Of a stretch of DNA of 64,000 nt, positions 40,122-47,076 are shown one piece after another. Under the pieces are notes generated by a model. It saw nothing but the letters and a program-made list of their open reading frames with translations. It was not told the DNA's origin and searched no databases. The position numbers were made by a program, and so were the translations under genes. The stretch is from assembly GCA_027532905.1 (NCBI GenBank), contig JAPZUA010000002.1:806001-870000 (forward strand), in the 5' to 3' direction. The number at the start of each line of letters is the position of its first letter. Positions within the stretch are counted from its first letter, which is position 1. The stretch comes from Magnetospirillum sp. (GTDB lineage Bacteria > Pseudomonadota > Alphaproteobacteria > CACIAM-22H2).

Positions 40122-40127
40122 GAGGGG
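40113..40127 (+). terminator. Short hairpin over the coaD stop codon
   Basis: CCCCTC (40113-40118), loop TGA (the coaD stop codon), GAGGGG (40122-40127), followed by TTG rather than a T-run. A weak terminator or mRNA 3' end stabiliser before tRNA-Lys. Confidence 0.4.
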
Positions 40128-40186
40128 TTGACCCCCGGGCCCAAGGACACTAGGTTCCCGGCCTGTTTCGACGTCGTTTCGGCGAC

Positions 40187-40262
40187 GAGCCCGTAGCTCA
40201 ATTGGTAGAGCACGACACTTTTAATGTTGGGGTTCCGGGTTCGAGTCCCGGCGGGCTCACCA
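40187..40262 (+). tRNA. tRNA-Lys (anticodon TTT)
   Basis: All arms pair: acceptor GAGCCCG (40187-40193) with CGGGCTC (40252-40258), D-stem GCTC/GAGC, anticodon stem CGACA/TGTTG around loop CTTTTAA (anticodon TTT at 40220-40222, reading AAA/AAG), T-stem with TTCGAGT loop. Discriminator A is followed by encoded CCA (40260-40262). Its 3' end is repeated at 46382-46415, so it appears to be an integration site. Confidence 0.96.
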
Positions 40263-40263
40263 A
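40230..40263 (+). repeat. Left copy of a 34-bp direct repeat (att-like, in tRNA-Lys 3' end)
   Basis: Covers the T arm, the 3' acceptor strand, CCA and one further A of tRNA-Lys. Matches 46382-46415 at 31 of 34 positions in the same orientation. This is the classical location of tyrosine-recombinase attachment sites. Confidence 0.75.
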
Positions 40264-40298
40264 CCTTCGTTCGGAGATTCGCTAAGTGCTGCGGCGGG

Positions 40299-40829
40299 TT
40301 AATTGCGCCCGTCAACGCGCAGTATGTTCTTTAATGCGGCCAAGACGTCGTCGAGCAGAATATCGTCGATCGGCGTCGCTTTGCGAAGGTCGTGCGAACT
40401 CTCCGCAGTCCGGGCCCGATCGGCGCTTCGGTTCCTTGACGCCGTCTGAAGTGCGACCGCGCGCGATACCGTATCGACGACATTGATTGGATCGAGCGGT
40501 TTAAGCAGCACAGCCGATACGCCGAGTTTCAGCGCGTCGACGGCCGTATGCCTTTCAGGATGTCCGGTTACGAGAATGAAGCCCGCACCGCCCCCGCGTT
40601 CGCGGCACAAGCGGATCATCTCAAGAAATTCGAGGCCGTCGCAATCGGGCATTCGGATGTCGGACACGACGACGCGGATGTTCGCATCGTCGAGAAATTT
40701 GATGATGCCGTCTGCCGCGCAATGGGCGCTACTGGTCTGGATGCCGACTGCGGCAAGCAAAAGACAAAGCTCCTCCGCGCAGTTCGCATCGTCGTCGACA
40801 ACCAGCACTTTGCAGGGATCGGCACTCAC
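40299..40829 (-). CDS. Response regulator, REC domain with short C-terminal extension
   Basis: 176 residues. A receiver domain fills residues ~5-125: KVLVVDDDANCAEELCLLLA (acidic pocket), VVSDIRMPDCDGLEF with phospho-acceptor Asp 57, and LLKPLDP with the conserved Lys 110. The remaining ~50 residues (SRNRSADRARTAESSHDLRK onward) are polar and match no DNA-binding domain I know, so this is a single-domain regulator. GTG start at 40829, with no strong SD. It is a close paralogue of the regulator at 41642-42067 (both begin MSAxxCKVL) and follows the degenerate kinase gene. Confidence 0.85.
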   Translation of the reverse strand: MSADPCKVLVVDDDANCAEELCLLLAAVGIQTSSAHCAADGIIKFLDDANIRVVVSDIRMPDCDGLEFLEMIRLCRERGGGAGFILVTGHPERHTAVDALKLGVSAVLLKPLDPINVVDTVSRAVALQTASRNRSADRARTAESSHDLRKATPIDDILLDDVLAALKNILRVDGRN

Positions 40830-40835
40830 GGCAAG

Positions 40836-41645
40836 TCAGTCCCACTGCTTCGGCGCGACATATGGCAAGTTGATTTCGACCGTCGTTCCGACGTCCAGCT
40901 TGCTCGTCAACCAGATGTTTCCCCTATGGTATTCGATGTACTTCTTCGCCATTGCGAGCCCGTGCCCAGATCCGAGATGGCATCCCGCTGCGGCGGAAGC
41001 GCGACGATGAAATGGCCGAAAGACTTCTTCAAGATCTTCGTGCGGAATGCCGATGCCTCGATCGGCAACGGTAACTACAATTCCGCGTTCAGCTGTCCGG
41101 GTCGTCCAAACATCGACGACGCCATTGGGCTTTGAGAATTCAATTGCGTTGCGGATTACGCTTCGTAGCGCGCATCGAATACGCAACGCATCGATCATAC
41201 AGCTGGGCAGATCGGTATCCAGCGACAGCTGAATGGAAATTCCGAACTGCTCGGACATCGGCGTCAGTCGTGCGACGACATCCAAGATCAAGTCGTTTAC
41301 GCACAGTGACCTGATTGCGGGCGGCAACCGACCGTCTTCGATGTCGGCTATGTCGGATGCGTTGTCGAGAAGGTCGAGAAGCTGATTGCCTGCGGTGTTT
41401 ATGTGGGCGACCAGATCGTCCGTCTGGCAAAGATCGCCGACGGCGGACGGGGTATCGGATTTTTCCAGAAGGAACGCCGAGAGCCGAATTATCGCGTTGA
41501 GAGGTGCTCGAGATTCTTCGACCAATCTGGAAAAAAGCCGAGCTTTGGACATCTGGACGTCTTCATTCGCGTCCCCGCCATTGTCGAGTTGGGGCGGCAG
41601 ATCGCGATGCGGCGCTCGTCTCGGGACGGAGGGGGACAAGATCAC
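40836..41645 (-). CDS. Histidine kinase-like protein lacking the phospho-acceptor histidine
   Basis: About 269 residues, soluble. A HisKA-like helix (SRLVEESRAPLNAIIRLSAF) aligns with HELRAPLNAILGFSEI of its neighbour paralogue, but the histidine is replaced by Glu 43 (codon GAA at 41519-41517). The ATP-binding domain looks intact: N box RSVIRNAIEFSKPNG, G1 ADRGIGIP, F box VFRPFHR and G2 GSGHGLAMAKKYIEYHRGN. It may thus act as a phosphatase, a decoy or a dimer partner rather than an autokinase. The GTG start at 41645 overlaps the TGA of the upstream regulator with AGAAGG just before; ATG 41552 is an alternative. Confidence 0.78.
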   Translation of the reverse strand: MILSPSVPRRAPHRDLPPQLDNGGDANEDVQMSKARLFSRLVEESRAPLNAIIRLSAFLLEKSDTPSAVGDLCQTDDLVAHINTAGNQLLDLLDNASDIADIEDGRLPPAIRSLCVNDLILDVVARLTPMSEQFGISIQLSLDTDLPSCMIDALRIRCALRSVIRNAIEFSKPNGVVDVWTTRTAERGIVVTVADRGIGIPHEDLEEVFRPFHRRASAAAGCHLGSGHGLAMAKKYIEYHRGNIWLTSKLDVGTTVEINLPYVAPKQWD

Positions 41646-42067
41646 GAGACCTTCTTGGACTGGCTGAAATTGACCAACTCCATCTGGATGTCGATCGCCT
41701 TGGAAACAGCGCTGACGATCTCGACCGGATCGAGCGGCTTCATCAGCATTGCCGACGCGCCAAGATTGAGCGCGTCGATCGTGGTGTGCAGATCGGGCTG
41801 CCCCGTCACAAGAATTACGGTTGCGTCGATGCCGCGACCGCCCGAACTGCGGATCTGGTCGAGAAGCCGGACACCGTCGCAATCCGGCATGCGTATGTCC
41901 GAAACGACGATCCTCACATTCGGGTCGCGCAGAAAATGGCGTATACCGTCGGCCGCAGAGAGTTCGTGCTCGGTGGGAAAGCCTGCAGCCGCCAGCAGCA
42001 GACACAACTCTTCAGCACAGCTTGCATCGTCGTCGATGATAAGCACTTTGCACAGCGCAGCGGACAT
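41642..42067 (-). CDS. Response regulator, single REC domain
   Basis: 141 residues made up almost only of a receiver domain: KVLIIDDDASCAEELCLLLA, VVSDIRMPDCDGVRL with Asp 57 and MLMKPLDPVE with the conserved Lys. No output domain, so it is CheY/Spo0F-like and should signal by protein contact or phosphorelay. ATG 42067 has AAAGGTGAG upstream; a GTG at 42076 is also in frame. It lies between two kinase genes, its start near the stop of the intact kinase and its stop overlapping the start of the degenerate one. Confidence 0.86.
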   Translation of the reverse strand: MSAALCKVLIIDDDASCAEELCLLLAAAGFPTEHELSAADGIRHFLRDPNVRIVVSDIRMPDCDGVRLLDQIRSSGGRGIDATVILVTGQPDLHTTIDALNLGASAMLMKPLDPVEIVSAVSKAIDIQMELVNFSQSKKVS

Positions 42068-42072
42068 TTCTC

Positions 42073-43017
42073 TCACCTTTCCGACGTCGTGGTGGCGAAA
42101 GGCAGCTCGATGGTCACAGTGGTGCCGACGTTCCGCTCGCTTGACAGCGTGATGTGGCCGCTGTGCTGCTCGACGAACCGCTTTGCATAGGTCAAGCCAA
42201 GCCCGGCGCCGTCATATCTTCGCGTGAACAACGAGTCGCCATGGTGAAACGCCTTGAATACATGAGCGATATCCGCAGCGCTGATCCCGACACCCGTGTC
42301 CGACACGGTGATGGCGGCATTGCCGGAACTCGCGCGAGAGAGCCGAACAGTGACAATCCCATTTTTGTTCGAAAACTTGATCGCGTTGTCGACAACGCTT
42401 CGGAGCGCCTGGCGGATACGGGCCGCATCGATCGAGCAGTTCGGAAGTTCGGCATCGAGATCGGTTCGAATCTGCACGCCGAACTGCGACGCGAGCGGTT
42501 GCAGCCGCGCCACGACATCGGCGACGAGACCGCCGAGGCAAGTCGGGGAAGGGCGAACGTCGCGTGCATTCTCTTCGATGGTCGCAAGGTCGAAGATGCT
42601 TTCGACGATGTCGAGAAGCTGGTGGCCCGCGCTGTTGAGGTGTCCGGCGAACTCGGTTTGCCGCGCGACCTGAAGCGGACCTTGGACGCCGACGGCGTTG
42701 TCGGCGAGAATCTCGGAAAAGCCGAGGATCGCGTTGAGGGGCGCGCGAAGCTCGTGGTTCATATTGGCAAATAACGCCGCTTTGGTGCGGTTGGCCGCTT
42801 CGGCCGCCTCTTTAGCGGCATTCAGCGCAGCACTCGCCTCGCCGGAAACCGAGGCGGGCATCTCCCGGAAGTTGGTTTGTGCGCTCGCGCGGGCAGACGA
42901 AAGAGCAGGGCGCAGCCGCCGAATGCCCATTCGGAGCGTCAATTTCGCCTCGCCGCTGACGCCTGGGCCATTGGCACCCGGTCCGTTTGCGCTCGGTTTC
43001 AGCATCTGCTTCGACAT
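42073..43017 (-). CDS. Soluble histidine kinase
   Basis: 314 residues, no membrane helix or recognisable sensor domain. An Ala/Gly-rich N-terminus (1-60) leads into a coiled-coil-like helix (EASAALNAAKEAAEAANRTK) and HisKA with His 88 in ANMNHELRAPLNAILGFSEI. The ATPase domain carries RSVVDNAIKFSNKNG, VSDTGVGIS, VFKAFHHGD and GAGLGLTYAKRFVEQHSG. Likely input is another protein, possibly the membrane kinase encoded divergently. First gene of the minus-strand set of four; the next start overlaps its stop region. Confidence 0.88.
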   Translation of the reverse strand: MSKQMLKPSANGPGANGPGVSGEAKLTLRMGIRRLRPALSSARASAQTNFREMPASVSGEASAALNAAKEAAEAANRTKAALFANMNHELRAPLNAILGFSEILADNAVGVQGPLQVARQTEFAGHLNSAGHQLLDIVESIFDLATIEENARDVRPSPTCLGGLVADVVARLQPLASQFGVQIRTDLDAELPNCSIDAARIRQALRSVVDNAIKFSNKNGIVTVRLSRASSGNAAITVSDTGVGISAADIAHVFKAFHHGDSLFTRRYDGAGLGLTYAKRFVEQHSGHITLSSERNVGTTVTIELPFATTTSER

Positions 43018-43121
43018 CCGACTAAGCCCATCCTGCTTTTTGCGCCCGATTGCGCCAACACGCCGTTAATCGCCTGTTAAGCACGCTAGTCGCACTTTGG
43101 ACCGGCCGACAGGACAGTCTG

Positions 43122-43146
43122 GTTCAGTTTGGACTCCAATCTGAAC
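43122..43146. promoter_or_regulatory. 25-bp near-perfect palindrome in the divergent kinase promoter region
   Basis: GTTCAG-T-TTGGA-C-TCCAA-T-CTGAAC: 11 of 12 half-site positions pair around a central C. It lies 105 bases upstream of the minus-strand kinase start and 16 bases before the plus-strand kinase ATG (43163). An operator for the island-encoded MarR-type regulator is a natural guess; a 5'-leader hairpin blocking ribosome access is the alternative. Confidence 0.6.
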
Positions 43147-43162
43147 TTTGACGGGGATCGAC

Positions 43163-45394
43163 ATGGGCCGTTTTGTCCCGGTAGAACATGTTCGCTTTAT
43201 TGTCATGGGATCAGGACAACAGCATCGAAATGGCCGGGCCCCCGTGAACGCAACCCACAAACCCTTCGGACCTTTGGCCAATGCCTCGGGACGTCTGCTC
43301 ACGGTGCTGGCGATCGCCGTGGCGCTGTCTGCCGCGATCATGCTTGGCGCGGTCGGGTTGACCAAGCGCGCGGAACAGGAGTTCGAAAGCCGCGCCGTTC
43401 TCCAGGTTAAATACGAAACGCAACTGTTCGAGGTCTTCACCCGAAGTCTGCTTCAGCGCTTCGACCAGGTGCTGATGCTCCTCCGCGAGGAAGTGCTCGA
43501 CGACGGCCCTCCGGTCGACATCGCGACATGGTCGGCACGGCGGGGCGTGCTGCGCGAACCGGTTTTCCAGATCGCCGTGATCGGCGCAGACGGAAAGCTG
43601 CTCGCCACCACTGAAAACGCCTCGAGCATCGGCGTCGATCTGTCGGATCGCGAGCATTTCAGCGTGCATCGCGACACGGACGCCGATCGCATGTTCATCA
43701 GCAAACCGCTTGTCGGGCGCGCGTCCGGGCGCTTGTCCTTGAACATCAGTCGACCGGTACGAAACGCAAGCGGCCGGTTCCTGGGCGTGGTCGTCGTTTC
43801 GATCGATCCCCGGCTTTTCTCCGACTTCCTCGAAATTCTGGGCGAGCCCAACAACACGCTCGTCAATCTTTTCGGGCTGGACGGCATCATCCGCGCGCGC
43901 GCGCCAAGCGGTCCTGGGGGGCAGTACATCGGCGGCTCGATCGCCGGCTTCGAAGTCGAGGCGTTGGTAAAGGTTGCGTCGGAAGGGACGTTTCGAACCG
44001 CCAGTCGGCTGGACAAGGTGGAACGGATCTTCGCCTTCCGACGTCTGGACGACATTTCGCTGACGGTTCTCGTCGGCAAGAATACCGATGCCGTGTTTGC
44101 GGACTTCTACGACCAACGCCGTCTCTACCTCATGATCGGCTTTCTGTCGGCCGCCTTCGTCATTGGTCTTGCCGTTCTGTTCGAAATCTTTCTGCGTGCG
44201 CAGGACAGGATCCGGGTCGGCGACGCGCTGGCTGCGTTGCAGAAACAGCAATCGACGGACCTCATCGGTATCATGGACGGCTGCGGTGCGGCCCTCGTCC
44301 AAACCGACGCAGCAGGCCAGATCGCAGCCTGCAATTCGGCGTTCGCCGTGATGTTCGGCGTCACGAATCGCAGCGCGTTGGTCGGGCGGCACTTCGACTC
44401 CGTGGTCGCGGCAGGCGGCCTTGTTTCCGACCAATTGGGTCAGTTCAGCAGAATTCGATCTGCCGACGAGTATCCCGTGCGTTTCGAGTCTTCGTTCGTG
44501 CCGAACGATGTCGCAAGTCTGCGGCGCGACATTATGTGGAGCTGGACGCAGAGCAAGACGGGCATGGATCCAACAGTCAGATTTATTGGTGTTGGCATCG
44601 ACAATACCGAACTGCGCGCCAAAGAGATGATGTTCATCCAATCGGCAAAATTGGCATCGCTCGGGCGGCTGGCGGCAACGCTCAACCACGAGATGGTCCA
44701 GCCGCTGAACGTGGTCCGGCTCGGACTTGCGAACCTAACCACGCTTATCGAGCGGGGCGCGCCCAAGGAAGACCTCCTGGCGCGCGCCGGCAAAGCCGTC
44801 GAAAACATCCATCGCACGGGTAGCATCCTTAAGCGCTTTCGTTCGCTGATCCGGCAAGACAGGAATGTCGTCGAAATTGCCAAGCTATCGGATGCGATAC
44901 ACGCGGCAATCGGCATGTACGAAGAACAGTTTCGGATCGACGGAATCAATCTGATTGTCGAGACGGACATCGGGTGCGAACTCGAATGCAGTCGCATCGA
45001 GCTTGAGCAGGTCTTCGTGAATTTGCTCGCGAACGCCTACGACGCAATTCTGCGGCACCGTTTGGAAGGCAAGGCGAATCCGGGTTCCCGAGCGCGCGCG
45101 CCGGACATGGTCAGGATCCGCATGGAAACGGGTCCTGGGGCGCCGGAAATCGTGCGAATATTCGTCGAGGACAGCGGCGGGGGTATTCCTGCCGACATTA
45201 TCGCGAATATCTTTCAGCCGTTTTTCACCACACGGTCCGGAAGCGGCGGCACCGGTCTCGGATTGGCCATATGCCGGGCAACGGTCGAAAGCCTGAAAGG
45301 GACGATCGAAGTGTCGAATGTCGATCGCGGCGCCTGCTTCGTCGTGTCGCTGCCGATACGCGCGGACGCTGCCGCGGCAACGCTTGCCTCATAG
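43163..45394 (+). CDS. Membrane histidine kinase with periplasmic Cache-type sensor and PAS domain
   Basis: About 743 residues. TM1 (~45-67, LLTVLAIAVALSAAIMLGAV) and TM2 (~320-345, LYLMIGFLSAAFVIGLAVLF) enclose a ~250-residue periplasmic region of double-Cache type (FQIAVIGADGKLLATTENAS, HFSVHRDTDADRMFISKPLV, GRFLGVVVVSIDPRLFSDFL). A cytoplasmic PAS follows (~370-490), then HisKA with His 509 in TLNHEMVQPLNVVRLGLANL and an ATPase domain with QVFVNLLANAYDAILRH, EDSGGGIP and GGTGLGLAICRATVE. Such kinases sense small extracellular ligands. The REC-MarR gene 24 bases downstream is the likely cognate regulator. ATG 43163 chosen; TTG 43148 and ATG 43205 are alternatives. Confidence 0.88.
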   Translation: MGRFVPVEHVRFIVMGSGQQHRNGRAPVNATHKPFGPLANASGRLLTVLAIAVALSAAIMLGAVGLTKRAEQEFESRAVLQVKYETQLFEVFTRSLLQRFDQVLMLLREEVLDDGPPVDIATWSARRGVLREPVFQIAVIGADGKLLATTENASSIGVDLSDREHFSVHRDTDADRMFISKPLVGRASGRLSLNISRPVRNASGRFLGVVVVSIDPRLFSDFLEILGEPNNTLVNLFGLDGIIRARAPSGPGGQYIGGSIAGFEVEALVKVASEGTFRTASRLDKVERIFAFRRLDDISLTVLVGKNTDAVFADFYDQRRLYLMIGFLSAAFVIGLAVLFEIFLRAQDRIRVGDALAALQKQQSTDLIGIMDGCGAALVQTDAAGQIAACNSAFAVMFGVTNRSALVGRHFDSVVAAGGLVSDQLGQFSRIRSADEYPVRFESSFVPNDVASLRRDIMWSWTQSKTGMDPTVRFIGVGIDNTELRAKEMMFIQSAKLASLGRLAATLNHEMVQPLNVVRLGLANLTTLIERGAPKEDLLARAGKAVENIHRTGSILKRFRSLIRQDRNVVEIAKLSDAIHAAIGMYEEQFRIDGINLIVETDIGCELECSRIELEQVFVNLLANAYDAILRHRLEGKANPGSRARAPDMVRIRMETGPGAPEIVRIFVEDSGGGIPADIIANIFQPFFTTRSGSGGTGLGLAICRATVESLKGTIEVSNVDRGACFVVSLPIRADAAAATLAS

Positions 45395-45418
45395 CATCAT
45401 CTCGACGAGTGCCGAAGC

Positions 45419-46294
45419 ATGCAGATAAATCAGCAAGCAGAAGATGCCGTAAAAATCCTCGTCGTGGACGACGAGGAATGTGCCGTGGAAGAACTTGTTT
45501 TTGCGCTTTGTGCTGCCGGGTTCAACGCCATCGGCGCGAATAGCGCTTCGCGGGGGCTCGAATGTTTTCTGAAGGACGATCGCATCGGCGTCGTCGTTTC
45601 CGACATTCGAATGCCCATGCAGGACGGCATTGGTTTTCTTCAAAAGATTCGGCGATGCGGCGAACGCGGTGCAGCTTGCTCGCTCATCCTGATGACGGGG
45701 TTTCCGGAGATCTCGAGCGCCATCGAGGCCATCGATCTGCGGGTCGCGAGGTATCTTCAGAAGCCATTCGAGCCCGACGAGGCGCTTGCCGTCGTCGCCG
45801 CCGCTGTTTCGAGTTACCGACGCGCCGTCGAAGCGTCGGACGCCAACGATGCGGCGGTCTCGGCACTGCGCGCACTCTTGCTCGCACCGACGCCTGGCGC
45901 TGCGTCGACAGAAACCGCCAAACCGGGACACGGTGCAGAGACTCCGGAGAACCGCGAGCAACGTCGGACCGAAACCCTCAGATCTCTGCTCCGCTTCCGC
46001 AAGCAGCGATCCGAGTTTTTGCCGCAGGAGATGTTCGGGGATCCTGCTTGGTTCATGTTTCTCGAGCTTGCACTCCTCGAAAGAAGCGGCAAGGCGACGT
46101 CGGTGTCAGGCTTGTGCATGTCTGCGAACATTAGCCAGACAACGGCGCTGCGGCGGATACAGGACATGGTCGAGGCAGGGCTTATCGTGCGCCACGAGGA
46201 CCCGCGCGACAAGCGTCGCTCGCACATCAATCTGACGACTGAGGCGAATGAGCGACTGAACCAGCTTCTAGATCGCGCTGCAATCGATGCTTGA
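45419..46294 (+). CDS. Response regulator with MarR-like winged-helix output domain
   Basis: 291 residues. A receiver domain (1-130: KILVVDDEECAVEELVFALC, VVVSDIRMPMQDGIGF with Asp 62, RYLQKPFEPDEALA with Lys) is joined by a linker (~135-200) to a winged helix (~205-290). The latter has the MarR-type DNA-reading helix and wing: MSANISQTTALRRIQDMVEA, GLIVRHEDPRDKRRSHINLT and a C-terminal dimer helix. REC domains are usually joined to OmpR, NarL or Fis helices, so this combination is unusual. It is the only DNA-binding protein of the island and the probable regulator of the divergent promoters. Confidence 0.82.
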   Translation: MQINQQAEDAVKILVVDDEECAVEELVFALCAAGFNAIGANSASRGLECFLKDDRIGVVVSDIRMPMQDGIGFLQKIRRCGERGAACSLILMTGFPEISSAIEAIDLRVARYLQKPFEPDEALAVVAAAVSSYRRAVEASDANDAAVSALRALLLAPTPGAASTETAKPGHGAETPENREQRRTETLRSLLRFRKQRSEFLPQEMFGDPAWFMFLELALLERSGKATSVSGLCMSANISQTTALRRIQDMVEAGLIVRHEDPRDKRRSHINLTTEANERLNQLLDRAAIDA

Positions 46295-46381
46295 ATTGTA
46301 TCACCCATGCATTTCCGACGATTTCGACCTTCAAAAAGGTTGAGCGCAATTTGCGCAAGATCTGCAGAGATCGTCGTGCTT

Positions 46382-46415
46382 GGGTTCTGGGTTCGAGTGC
46401 AGGCGGGCTCACCAA
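46382..46415 (+). repeat. Right copy of the 34-bp direct repeat (tRNA-Lys 3' end remnant)
   Basis: Same orientation as 40230-40263, identical except for T for C at its seventh base, and G and A for two of the three Cs after GTTCGAGT. It includes GGCGGGCTCACCAA. No 5' half of a tRNA precedes it, so it is not a gene. Confidence 0.75.
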
Positions 46416-46438
46416 GCGGCGTAGCATTCGCCCAACAT

Positions 46439-46966
46439 TTACCGCTGGAATATCAGCGTGCCGCCGGTCTCGGGCGCGTTGGCGAATGATGTGACGCGCA
46501 TCGGATCCAGATTGTCGCTCGCCCAAACGATGCAAAAGCCGCCCAGCAGCACGGCGATCGAGCCGTCGGGCTCGGCAAGCGGCAGCACGAGGCGTCGATA
46601 GCTAGCATAGGCACTCGTCTCGCTGGCGAGACGCGAGGCGTAGTAGCCAGGGCGGCGCTCGCCTGCCACTGTCGCGAAAAGATGGACGAGGTCGTCGTAC
46701 GTCTTGCCCGTCCGCATCTCTTCGAGCCGGCGCCCGGTAAACGAAACGCCCAAATGTGCGTCGATCGCCGTTCCGACCAGCCGGTACCGAAATGCGCCTT
46801 CCGGCAGCACGTCCATCAGAAAGAGATTCGGCATCACGCGCGGAATCGCGAACGGATCGAAGGCGGCGCGCGGCGGCGCCTCGCCTTGGGCCAGCGACCG
46901 CCAATGGCGGTACAGCGCCTGCAGATCCGGATGGTCGATTACTTCGTCGAACGTCACGTGCCGCAT
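46439..46966 (-). CDS. PAS_5-family protein
   Basis: 175 residues forming one PAS-like domain of the PAS_5 (PF07310) type common in alphaproteobacteria: LQALYRHWRSLAQGEAPPRA, FDPFAIPRVMPNLFLMDVLP, FRYRLVGTAIDAHLGVSFTG and a C-terminal VLLGGFCIVW strand. No output domain or membrane helix. Role unknown; probably binds a ligand or partner protein. It is the first gene outside the tRNA-Lys island and shares its strand with the LOV-like kinase and chemoreceptor beyond. Confidence 0.8.
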   Translation of the reverse strand: MRHVTFDEVIDHPDLQALYRHWRSLAQGEAPPRAAFDPFAIPRVMPNLFLMDVLPEGAFRYRLVGTAIDAHLGVSFTGRRLEEMRTGKTYDDLVHLFATVAGERRPGYYASRLASETSAYASYRRLVLPLAEPDGSIAVLLGGFCIVWASDNLDPMRVTSFANAPETGGTLIFQR

Positions 46967-47076
46967 GCCCGCAAAAAGTCATTGTTGCTTTTTTCTCTAC
47001 AATCCGGAGCGGGGGCAGCGCCAGAACAATCTTCGCCGTCCGCCATACAATTGCATGGCGCACCGGAATACGGCGA

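Larger units (their letters stand above)
40230..46415. mobile_element. Putative tRNA-Lys-integrated island carrying six two-component genes
   Basis: The interval is bounded by direct repeats of the tRNA-Lys 3' end and contains only signalling genes: two histidine kinase/response regulator pairs on the minus strand and a membrane kinase with a REC-MarR-type regulator on the plus strand. Base composition looks less GC-rich and the codon use less extreme than in the flanks by eye. No integrase, transposase or phage gene remains, so if it was mobile it is now immobile or depends on an enzyme encoded elsewhere. The three mismatches lie in the right copy, consistent with decay once it is no longer constrained by tRNA function. 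Confidence 0.62.

Noticed and set aside
46382-46415. A second tRNA gene at the right repeat
   Set aside because: Only the T-arm and 3' acceptor part is present; no D-arm, anticodon arm or 5' acceptor strand upstream.
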